From positions 1 to 27,814 of the forward strand of contig DKDL01000115.1 of NCBI GenBank assembly GCA_002449335.1: a DNA stretch of 27,814 nucleotides, read 5' to 3'. The stretch is from Succinatimonas sp. UBA6849. GTDB taxonomy: Bacteria > Pseudomonadota > Gammaproteobacteria > Enterobacterales > Succinivibrionaceae. The notes under the pieces are model-generated. The model had not been told where the DNA came from, ran no database searches, and saw only the letters and a program-made list of their open reading frames with translations. This document shows, in pieces, positions 7,922-15,097 of the stretch (within the stretch, counting starts at the first letter, position 1; each line of letters begins with the position of its first letter). Both the position numbers and the translations under genes were made by a program.

Positions 7922-10099
7922 ATGCGAACTTTACTGTCTTATGTCTGTATAGCTGTTGCGCTTGTGTGCACACCATTTAGTGCAATGGCAGATTCCTGGT
8001 CTGTGTTTGTTTATATGTGCGGCAGTGATCTTGAAAGCAACTATGGTGCTGCCACTGCAGATATAAGTGAAATGATAGATGCCTCTCCTTCAGATGAGGT
8101 GACCGTGATCATTCAGACCGGAGGTGCAAACAAATGGCAGAACTTTGGCATATCCTCAAAAAAAATCTCCCGTTTTATGGTAAGGGACGGAGAGCTTAAT
8201 TTAATTGAGGAATTACCTCAGGGAAACATGGGAGATGGCAGAACCCTGTATAACTTTTTAAATTTCTGTCAAAAGAACTATTCGTCAGATCACAATGTTT
8301 TGCTCTTCTGGGATCATGGCGGCGGAAGTGTGTTCGGTTTTGCCAATGACGAGAATTACAGTTTTGATTCGATTTGTCTGTCAGAATTAAGGAATGCACT
8401 TTCATCGGTTTACGGTGACGCCCCTGCAGAAAAACCTTTTGAACTTATAGGTTTTGACACCTGTCTTATGGCTACTGTGGATACTGCAGCAAGCATTGAA
8501 CCCTATGGACACTATTTTGTAGCTTCTCAGGAGGTAGAACCTGGTAACGGCTGGCAGTATACCCTGTGGTTAAATGCTCTAGCAGAGAATACATCACAGA
8601 GTGCCGTTCAGTTAGGTAAGAGTATCTGTGATGCCTATTACAGGGGCTGTGAGGATGAGGAGACAGAACAGACTGCAACCCTGTCTCTAATCGATTTGAG
8701 TAAAATCGGTCCAATGATCAAAGCCTGGAATATCTTTGGTATGTACGCCCTGATGCAGGCTTCAGAAAATGACTCCTTCTATGCCACAATCGGTAGAGCA
8801 GCAACACGATCAGAGAATTTCTCAAATTCAAAGTCCTCAGGCTACTCCAACATGGTGGATATGGGAGACTTTATTTCTAAAGTATCAGATGCTTCAGCAC
8901 AAAGACATCCAGCTGCAGGAAAAATGCAGCAGTACCTCAAAGAAGCTGTTTTATATCAGGTAAGCGGACCTGCGCATCAGGCATCAGGACTGTCATGCTA
9001 CTATCCATTTGACTCTGATGAGGACAGTTATGCCATGATGGTTGAAAACGGTCTTGTAAATTCCTTTATTCTAACCTACGGCCTTCAGCACGGTTTTATT
9101 GACGGAAATACCGCAAACTCAATGCTTGAAGCTATCACAAGCAACGGTGATGATGCCACTTCTTCAGAACTGTCTTCAACCTCACTGCCTGAGTCTCATG
9201 TAAGTTCAGAACCTTCTGAGTCCGATTCATCAGAAAAGCCAGATCACAGTAGTTCTGGTGGTGCTGTAGATTTTATTGCAAATACTGTAAACCACAGTGT
9301 CAATACAGCTCTGCAGTCTCTGTTAAATGAAAAACCTGGAAAAGATCAGGATCCGATTTCCTTTATTCAGGGGCTTGTTGAAAACAATGTAACCCTAATC
9401 TCAGAATCTATAGCTCCAATGCAGAAGATGGATATAAGCTCACTTGAGGATACAAAGGTGGAGGTAGTTACCAGAGATGACGGCACTCCTGCCCTTGAAA
9501 TGACTCTTGATGACAAATCTTTAAAGTACATAGATTCGGTGCGTTTTTATCTTGCAACACTCAACGATAAAAATGACGTTACAGTTTTCGGTGACGATAT
9601 TGATATGTTTCAGGACTGGGATCAGGGTATCTTCAGGGATAATTTCAACGGTAACTGGCCGACTTTAGACGGTCATCTTGTGTATCTTGAAACTACTGCA
9701 GATCTTGAAAATTACAACTACTACTCAATTCCGGTGATTTTAAATGGAGTCCGCTCTGTCATTGAGGCTCTGTATGATTTCAAACAGAGTAAATATGTGG
9801 TATTAGGAGCGCGCCGTATAACCAGTGCAGGTATGCCTGACAAGAATTTAATCAAACTGAAAGCAGGCGACAGGATCACAACCTTAATGCAGAAAATGGC
9901 TGACAGTGAGGATGATACAAGTGAGGTTGAGACTGACAGCTTTACTTTAAGTTCTAACTGGTCACTTGAGGATTCAGCCCTGCCTGACGGTACCTATGCC
10001 TATATGTTCTCAATGTCAGATATTCAGGGTAACGAAGCTCTGTCTGATGTGTCCTTTATAAAAATAAAGGACGGTCAGATGACATACGGTGAGCCTTGA
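7922..10099 (+). CDS. Clostripain-family (peptidase C11) secreted cysteine peptidase
   Basis: A 725-aa exported protein with a signal peptide ending SAMA (residue 23). The C11 domain covers about 25-400. It shows WSVFVYMCGSDLES at the start, catalytic His132 in LLFWDHGGGSVFGF, and catalytic Cys181 in ELIGFDTCLMA, followed by VASQEVEPGNGWQYTLWL. Both catalytic residues are intact. A Ser/Glu-rich linker at about 410-445 leads to a C-terminal region of about 270 residues that I do not recognise; it looks beta-rich and could be a substrate-binding or regulatory module. Clostripain-type peptidases usually cleave after Arg or Lys and may self-process. It is the last gene of the lemA run, 52 bases after the TPR gene, so these envelope proteins probably act together. 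Confidence 0.9.
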   Translation: MRTLLSYVCIAVALVCTPFSAMADSWSVFVYMCGSDLESNYGAATADISEMIDASPSDEVTVIIQTGGANKWQNFGISSKKISRFMVRDGELNLIEELPQGNMGDGRTLYNFLNFCQKNYSSDHNVLLFWDHGGGSVFGFANDENYSFDSICLSELRNALSSVYGDAPAEKPFELIGFDTCLMATVDTAASIEPYGHYFVASQEVEPGNGWQYTLWLNALAENTSQSAVQLGKSICDAYYRGCEDEETEQTATLSLIDLSKIGPMIKAWNIFGMYALMQASENDSFYATIGRAATRSENFSNSKSSGYSNMVDMGDFISKVSDASAQRHPAAGKMQQYLKEAVLYQVSGPAHQASGLSCYYPFDSDEDSYAMMVENGLVNSFILTYGLQHGFIDGNTANSMLEAITSNGDDATSSELSSTSLPESHVSSEPSESDSSEKPDHSSSGGAVDFIANTVNHSVNTALQSLLNEKPGKDQDPISFIQGLVENNVTLISESIAPMQKMDISSLEDTKVEVVTRDDGTPALEMTLDDKSLKYIDSVRFYLATLNDKNDVTVFGDDIDMFQDWDQGIFRDNFNGNWPTLDGHLVYLETTADLENYNYYSIPVILNGVRSVIEALYDFKQSKYVVLGARRITSAGMPDKNLIKLKAGDRITTLMQKMADSEDDTSEVETDSFTLSSNWSLEDSALPDGTYAYMFSMSDIQGNEALSDVSFIKIKDGQMTYGEP

Positions 10100-10318
10100 G
10101 CATATGCTGTAACAGTAAACAGGAGAAGAATAATTCTGTGAAGACTGATTAAGATAAGGTCACACAGAACATAACTTTTCCTGTAATTTTCCACTTCTGT
10201 TCCTGTATAACAGTTTATGCCAGAAGATATTTCCTGAAAACAATAAATCCTTTCATTTGCACTTAACAATTTATGTTAAAAAACTAATAAAACCGCTTGG
10301 CAATGCTCTTTTACTCTA
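10100..10318. other. Intergenic region between the C11 peptidase and the pst operon
   Basis: No open frame of note. I found no clear intrinsic terminator for the peptidase operon. Near the right end, CTTAACA at 10262-10268 and ATGTTAA at 10273-10279 may be outlying copies of the hexamers seen in the Pho-box-like element just downstream. Confidence 0.4.
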
Positions 10319-10372
10319 TTTACCAAATCTTAACAATTGCACATTAGTAAGTTAACAAAGTCTTTGTATCTT
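10319..10372 (+). promoter_or_regulatory. Pho-box-like direct repeats and promoter of pstS
   Basis: Hexamers recur at an exact 11-bp step: TTTACC (10319), TTAACA (10330), ACATTA (10341), TTAACA (10352) and, weakly, TTTGTA (10363). PhoB/PhoP-type regulators bind direct repeats with this 11-bp period, and the element sits 35-85 bases before the pstS start. In such promoters the box replaces the -35 element; TATCTT near 10367 could serve as the -10. The match to the E. coli consensus CTGTCAT is poor, but TTAACA is close to the Bacillus PhoP repeat. The cognate regulator is encoded at the end of the same operon. Confidence 0.55.
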
Positions 10373-10403
10373 AATCATGTCGATTGATATGGAGATTTTA
10401 AAA

Positions 10404-11198
10404 ATGAAATTTAATAAGACATTGTTATCAGCAGTTTGTGGTTGTGTATTAGGTTTTTCTGCATCAGCTAATGCTGGCGCTGTTATTACTGACGGTTCAA
10501 CTTCAATGGAAAAGGTAATGGGTATTCTGATTGAGTCATTTGACGGCAACGGAATCGATGTTACTTACAACCCAACAGGTTCAGGTGCTGGTATCACTGC
10601 TGCTTTAGAAGGTCGTGCTGATATCGGTCTATCTTCAAGAGCATTAAAAGATCAGGAACAGGAAAAATTACAGGGTATCGATGTTGCATACGACGGCATC
10701 GTAATCGTTGTTAACAAGGCAAACAAGTTAACTGATATCACTACTGAGCAGATTAAAGATGTATTTACAGGCAAGATCACCAACTGGAAAGATTTAGGTG
10801 GTGCTGATGCTCCTGTAGTTTTAATTGGTCGTGAAGCAGGTTCAGGTACCCGTGATGGTTTCGAGTCTGTAACCGGTACTAAGGATTCATGCAAATATCG
10901 TCAGGAATTAACCTCAACTGGTGATGTTATTACCACTGTAGGTCAGAACGAGAATGCAATCGGTTATGCTTCTCTATCAGCTGTAAATGATTCAATCAAG
11001 GTTCTATCTTTCAACGGTGTTGTTCCATCAGAGGAAACAGTTTTAGATAAGAGCTACAAGTTACAGCGTCCATTCGTATTCGTTCTAAACAAGGCTAAAC
11101 AGCCTTCAAAGGATGCTCAGGCTTTCATTGACTACGCAATGTCAGACGAGGCTAAGCCTTTAATCGTAAAGGCTGGTGTTGTTCCTGCCAAGAAGTAA
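10404..11198 (+). CDS. pstS: Phosphate ABC transporter, substrate-binding protein
   Basis: A 264-aa periplasmic phosphate-binding protein. The start was set at 10404 rather than the upstream ATG of the longer frame (10377), because GGAG lies nine bases before it and the product then starts with a clean signal peptide (MKFNKTLLSAVCGC..., cleavage after ANA). The fold is that of a type II binding protein: ITDGSTSMEKVMGILIESF, the phosphate-contact stretch NPTGSGAGITAAL, ADIGLSSRALKDQE, and VLIGREAGSGTRDGFES. It is shorter than E. coli PstS (346 aa) and resembles the short Firmicutes type. A hairpin separates it from pstC, as expected where the binding protein must outnumber the permease. Confidence 0.95.
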   Translation: MKFNKTLLSAVCGCVLGFSASANAGAVITDGSTSMEKVMGILIESFDGNGIDVTYNPTGSGAGITAALEGRADIGLSSRALKDQEQEKLQGIDVAYDGIVIVVNKANKLTDITTEQIKDVFTGKITNWKDLGGADAPVVLIGREAGSGTRDGFESVTGTKDSCKYRQELTSTGDVITTVGQNENAIGYASLSAVNDSIKVLSFNGVVPSEETVLDKSYKLQRPFVFVLNKAKQPSKDAQAFIDYAMSDEAKPLIVKAGVVPAKK

Positions 11199-11216
11199 TC
11201 AGTAATCATTATGGAG

Positions 11217-11247
11217 CTGCAGGATCTGATCCTGCAGTTATTGTTTT
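11217..11247 (+). terminator. Attenuator-like hairpin between pstS and pstC
   Basis: CTGCAGGAT (11217-11225) and ATCCTGCAG (11229-11237) form a perfect 9-bp stem with a 3-nt loop, followed directly by TTATTGTTTT. This has the form of an intrinsic terminator. It lies 19 bases after pstS and runs straight into the ATG at 11248, so it probably stops most transcripts and protects the pstS 3' end. Confidence 0.7.
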
Positions 11248-12123
11248 ATGCAGTTAAGAAATCATCAGGAATGCGCTGACATGATTGCCACCTGGGTGTT
11301 CACCGTTTTAGGTTACCTGAACATCGTTTTCGTGGTCGTGATCTGTCTGTATCTAATCATTTCAGGAATTCCGGCAATTCATGAAATAGGCTTTTTTGAC
11401 TTTATTTTTGGAACTAAGTGGGCATCAACAGCAGCCGATCCAAAATTCGGTATCATGCCTTTCATCCTGACCTCAGTCTACGGTACTTTTGGTGCTATTT
11501 TATTAGGTCTTCCAGTAGGTTTCTTCAGTTCTGTATACCTGGCTAAGTTTGCTCCTTTAAGAGTAAAGCAGTTCATTGAATCAGTAGTGGATTTACTTGC
11601 AGGTATTCCTTCAGTGGTTTTCGGTTTTATTGGTATGCTGGTTCTGGTTCCTGCAATCAAAAACATATTTGATCTTGCAGACGGTTCCTCATTACTGGCA
11701 GCAGTACTGGTGCTCTCTATTATGATCCTGCCATCAATTATCAAGGTATCCATCGGTGCACTTGAGGCAGTTCCTCACGAATATGAGTTAGGTTCATTAG
11801 CATTAGGCGCCAATAAGGTAGAGACAGTTTATAAAGTTGTAGTCCCAGCTGCTCGCCGTGGTATTGGTGTTGCAGTGGTTTTAGGTGTAGGTAGAGCCAT
11901 TGGTGAAGCTATGGCTGTAATGATGGTTGCAGGTAACGTAGCTAATATGCCTGGCATATTCGAATCAGTAAGATTTTTAACTACCGCAGTAGCATCCGAG
12001 ATGTCATATTCAGCAGGTCTGCAGCGTCAGGCTCTGTTCTCAATCGCTCTAGTGCTGTTCATCTTCATTATGGTAATCAATGCACTGTTAAATCTTGTCT
12101 TAAAGAAGAGAGGCAGCAAGTAA
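11248..12123 (+). CDS. pstC: Phosphate ABC transporter, permease
   Basis: A 291-aa inner-membrane permease with six predicted membrane helices. It carries the family motifs IPAIHEIGFFDFIFGTKW, the long helix pair around GAILLGLPVGFFSSVYLAKF, VDLLAGIPSVVFGFIG, and the ABC-contact EAA loop LGSLALGANKVETVYKVVVPAARRGI followed by GRAIGEAMAVMM. The start is uncertain. ATG 11248 gives a charged cytoplasmic N-terminus typical of PstC but has no visible ribosome-binding site because it abuts the hairpin. ATG 11281 (280 aa) has AGGA ten bases upstream. It pairs with PstA and with the ATPase PstB to import phosphate. pstA starts two bases after its stop. Confidence 0.95.
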   Translation: MQLRNHQECADMIATWVFTVLGYLNIVFVVVICLYLIISGIPAIHEIGFFDFIFGTKWASTAADPKFGIMPFILTSVYGTFGAILLGLPVGFFSSVYLAKFAPLRVKQFIESVVDLLAGIPSVVFGFIGMLVLVPAIKNIFDLADGSSLLAAVLVLSIMILPSIIKVSIGALEAVPHEYELGSLALGANKVETVYKVVVPAARRGIGVAVVLGVGRAIGEAMAVMMVAGNVANMPGIFESVRFLTTAVASEMSYSAGLQRQALFSIALVLFIFIMVINALLNLVLKKRGSK

Positions 12124-12124
12124 A

Positions 12125-12976
12125 ATGAACAATGCTTTAAGAAGAAATATCTATAAGAACGTAATGCTGTCTTTTGCCTATGCGGCTACAGCACTTACCG
12201 TTGCAGTGGTTCTTTTCATAATTCTTTATGTCTTTATAAGAGCGGTTCCTCATGTTTCATGGCAGCTTTTGAGCACCAAGCCAAGTTACATCAACGACAC
12301 CATCGGTGTGTTACCAGATATTCTAAACACCATCTATATTGTGATTGCCACTTTGGTCTTTGTTTTACCTTTAGGTGTGGGTGCTGCTGTTTACCTGTCA
12401 GAGTATGCAAAGAACATGAAGGTTAAAAGAGCAATCGAGTATGCAATTGAAAGTCTTGCCGGTATTCCTTCAATTATCTACGGTCTTGTGGGAATGCTCA
12501 TCTTCTGTCAGTACTTTGGCCTTAAGACCTCATTATTAGCAGGAGCCCTAACACTTACTATCATGAATTTACCTACCATTATTAGAACTACCCAGGAGAG
12601 TTTGGATTCTGTTCCTACTTCATACAGAGAAGGTGCTTTTGGTCTTGGAGCTAATAAGTGGTACTCAATTAGAACTGTTGTTTTACCTTGCTGTATCGAC
12701 GGTATTGTTACTGGCTGTATTCTCGCCATCGGCAGAATGTTAGGTGAGTCAGCAGCTCTTTTATTTACCGCAGGTTTTGCCCATAAGGTAAATGGTTTTA
12801 TTGATGCGATGTCATCATCAGGTTCAACTTTAACGGTTGCTTTGTATGTCTATGCTAAAGAGCAAGGCGAGTTTGATGTTGCTTTCGTAATTGCAGCCAT
12901 CATGCTTTTCATGAGCCTTCTTATAAATTACACCGCAAGCAAGTTATCAAAGAGAATTCAGAATAAAAGGTACTAG
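12125..12976 (+). CDS. pstA: Phosphate ABC transporter, permease
   Basis: A 283-aa inner-membrane protein with six predicted helices, partner of PstC. Visible family features are GVLPDILNTIYIVIATLVFVLPLGVG, AVYLSEYAKN, the ESLAGIPSIIYGLVG motif, and the EAA loop YREGAFGLGANKWYSIRTVVLPCCIDGI followed by GRMLGESAALLFTAGF. Length and layout are normal. It lies between pstC and pstB with almost no spacing (1 and 2 bases), so translation is probably coupled. Expression should follow the Pho-box promoter upstream of pstS, reduced by the pstS-pstC hairpin. Confidence 0.96.
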   Translation: MNNALRRNIYKNVMLSFAYAATALTVAVVLFIILYVFIRAVPHVSWQLLSTKPSYINDTIGVLPDILNTIYIVIATLVFVLPLGVGAAVYLSEYAKNMKVKRAIEYAIESLAGIPSIIYGLVGMLIFCQYFGLKTSLLAGALTLTIMNLPTIIRTTQESLDSVPTSYREGAFGLGANKWYSIRTVVLPCCIDGIVTGCILAIGRMLGESAALLFTAGFAHKVNGFIDAMSSSGSTLTVALYVYAKEQGEFDVAFVIAAIMLFMSLLINYTASKLSKRIQNKRY

Positions 12977-12978
12977 AA

Positions 12979-13740
12979 ATGAATACCACACCAATTATCG
13001 ATGTAAAAAACTTTAATCTTTACTATGGTGAAAATCATGCTCTGCATAACATCAATATGCATATCAATGAGCACGAGATCACTGCTCTTATCGGACCTTC
13101 AGGCTGCGGTAAGTCTACCTTTTTACGTTCCTTAAACCGTATGAATGATCTGATTGAAGGTTTAAGAGTTGACGGTTCAATCCTGTTTAAAGGTACAGAG
13201 CTTGTAAACACCAAAATCAATGTCAGTGCTCTGCGCAAGGACATCGGCATGGTTTTCCAGAAACCAAATCCATTTGCCATGTCAATCTATGACAACATCG
13301 CCTATGGACCTAGAATTCATGGCATCAGAAACAAATCTGCCTTAGATGAGCTTGTGGAAAAGTCTTTAAAGAAGGCTGCAATTTTTGATGAGGTAAAGGA
13401 CAGACTGAAAACCTCAGCTTTAGGCCTGTCAGGCGGTCAGCAGCAGAGACTTTGTATTGCAAGAGCTCTTGCCGTAGAACCTGAGATCCTGTTAATGGAT
13501 GAGCCTACCTCTGCCCTTGATCCTATATCAACCGGCAAGATTGAAGAGCTTACCTGCGAGCTTAAAAAGAAATACACCATTGTGATAGTTACCCACAATA
13601 TGCAGCAGGCATTAAGAATTTCAGACAGAACAGCCTTCTTCCTCTTAGGTGATCTTGTAGAGTGCGACAGCACCGACAATATCTTCACAAAACCAAAGGA
13701 CAAGCGCTGTGAAGACTATGTAACCGGAAGATTCGGCTAA
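12979..13740 (+). CDS. pstB: Phosphate ABC transporter, ATP-binding protein
   Basis: A 253-aa cytoplasmic ATPase that drives phosphate import through PstCA. All nucleotide-binding motifs are intact: Walker A GPSGCGKST (39-47), Q-loop VFQKPNPF (Q94), signature LSGGQQQR (150-157), Walker B ILLMDEP with Glu175, D-loop SALD, and H-loop VIVTHNMQQA. NRMND and the FQKPNPFAMSIYDN stretch are characteristic of PstB rather than other ABC ATPases. The length is standard. It is followed by phoU with 27 bases between, the usual order in Pst operons. Confidence 0.98.
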   Translation: MNTTPIIDVKNFNLYYGENHALHNINMHINEHEITALIGPSGCGKSTFLRSLNRMNDLIEGLRVDGSILFKGTELVNTKINVSALRKDIGMVFQKPNPFAMSIYDNIAYGPRIHGIRNKSALDELVEKSLKKAAIFDEVKDRLKTSALGLSGGQQQRLCIARALAVEPEILLMDEPTSALDPISTGKIEELTCELKKKYTIVIVTHNMQQALRISDRTAFFLLGDLVECDSTDNIFTKPKDKRCEDYVTGRFG

Positions 13741-13767
13741 ACGGATTTTGCCTTATAGGAGATGAAA

Positions 13768-14418
13768 ATGAGATTCCAGTTAGATGAGCTGATGGCACAG
13801 ATTAACAATTCACTGATTTTAATGTCATCAGCATGTGAAGAGAGCTTAAGCAATGCTTTTGAGGCTTTTAAAACTCATGATAAGGAAAAGGCCCTGAGCA
13901 TCTACAGAAAGGACTATGACCTAAACTCTAAAGCCCGTGATATCGAGAGTCTGTGCATCAAGACACTGCTAAGACAGCAGCCTGTAGCTAACGATATGCT
14001 GGTAGTATCTGCAACCTTAAAGCTTGTTTCAGATGTTGAGCGTATCGGAACACAGGCTATTGCCATTGCTGAAATCATCACTCACTTTGATTTCAACTAT
14101 AAGGGGGATGACATCCTACTAGTAGAAAAAATGAGTGAGGAAGCTATCGATATGGTAAAAAAGAGTATTGATTCTTTTGTAAACAAAGACGGTACGTTAG
14201 CTGCAAATGTCATAAAGCATGATACAGTAGTGGACAAGTATTTCTATACTATTAAGGATACCTTAATTCACGAGATCAAAGCTTCAGAAAATGATGCAAG
14301 CTATTCACTTGATCTTTTAATGATTGCAAAATATTTAGAGCGTATCGGTGATCATTCATGCAACGTGGCAAGATGCACCCAGTACATGCTTACAGGCAAA
14401 CTTACAGGCCAGGAGTAG
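13768..14418 (+). CDS. phoU: Phosphate signalling/transport regulator PhoU
   Basis: A 216-aa all-helical cytoplasmic protein with two PhoU domains, roughly residues 10-105 and 115-210. Family motifs include SSACEESLSNAFEAF, RDYDLNSKARDIESLC-like spacing, LRQQPVANDMLVVSATLKLVSDVERIGTQA in the first half, and LLMIAKYLERIGDHSCNVARC in the second. PhoU links transporter state to the sensor kinase and restrains Pho signalling when phosphate is plentiful. The start was placed at the second ATG: AGGAG at 13757-13761 is six bases from it, but touches the first ATG at 13762. The response-regulator gene follows seven bases after the stop. Confidence 0.93.
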   Translation: MRFQLDELMAQINNSLILMSSACEESLSNAFEAFKTHDKEKALSIYRKDYDLNSKARDIESLCIKTLLRQQPVANDMLVVSATLKLVSDVERIGTQAIAIAEIITHFDFNYKGDDILLVEKMSEEAIDMVKKSIDSFVNKDGTLAANVIKHDTVVDKYFYTIKDTLIHEIKASENDASYSLDLLMIAKYLERIGDHSCNVARCTQYMLTGKLTGQE

Positions 14419-14425
14419 GAGATTT

Positions 14426-15097
14426 ATGATTTACTGTCTTGAAGATGATGCAGATATCAGAGAGCTTGAGCTCTATACACTCAATTCCATGAATTTTAAG
14501 GCTGAAGGCTTTGCCGATGCTCAGAGCTTTTTTCAAGCAATAGCAAAAGAACTACCTGAGCTTGTAGTTCTAGATGTAATGTTGCCAGATATGAGTGGTG
14601 TTGATGTTCTCAAAAAATTAAGAGCAAATCCAAAGACAGCAAAATTACCTGTAATTATGGCCACAGCACGTGGTGCTGAATATGAAAAGATTAAAGCCCT
14701 GGATTTAGGTGCGGATGACTATATGACCAAGCCATTTTCTGTAATGGAAATGGTTGCCAGAATTAAAGCTATCTTGCGACGTTCAAATGAAGGTAGCGAT
14801 GCTAAAGGCGAGGTTAAGTTTGGCAAGATCGTAATTAACGAGGTAAAGCACTCAGTTACTGCTGATGATAAGAAACTAGACTTATCATTAAAGGAGTTTG
14901 AGTTACTGTTACTTCTAATTAAGCATCCGGGTCGTGTTTACAGCAGAGATGAGCTGTTAAATCTTATCTGGGGAATTGATTATGATGGTGAGAACAGAAC
15001 TGTTGACGTTCACATCAGGGCACTGAGATCAAAATTAGGTGATCTTGAGAATGTCATTCAGACTGTAAGAGGTATCGGATACAAGGCTGACGCATGA
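14426..15097 (+). CDS. phoB: Phosphate response regulator, OmpR/PhoB family
   Basis: A 223-aa transcription factor. The receiver domain (1-115) has the acidic pocket E6/D7, phosphoacceptor Asp50 in LVVLDVMLPDMSG, switch Thr80 and Lys102 in DDYMTKPF. The C-terminal winged helix (about 128-222) shows LSLKEFELLLLLIKHPGRVYSRDELLNLIWG and RTVDVHIRALRSKLGD...TVRGIGYKA. The ATG at 14426 has AGGAG close upstream; the longer frame from 14348 would overlap phoU and add residues unlike a receiver domain. The PhoB call rests on the operon as well as the family. It presumably activates the 11-bp repeats before pstS. Its end overlaps the kinase start by four bases. Confidence 0.93.
   Translation: MIYCLEDDADIRELELYTLNSMNFKAEGFADAQSFFQAIAKELPELVVLDVMLPDMSGVDVLKKLRANPKTAKLPVIMATARGAEYEKIKALDLGADDYMTKPFSVMEMVARIKAILRRSNEGSDAKGEVKFGKIVINEVKHSVTADDKKLDLSLKEFELLLLLIKHPGRVYSRDELLNLIWGIDYDGENRTVDVHIRALRSKLGDLENVIQTVRGIGYKADA

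Noticed and set aside
14348..14425. N-terminal extension of the PhoB frame from 14348
   Set aside because: It overlaps phoU and encodes residues unlike a receiver domain; ATG 14426 has AGGAG and begins the receiver fold exactly.
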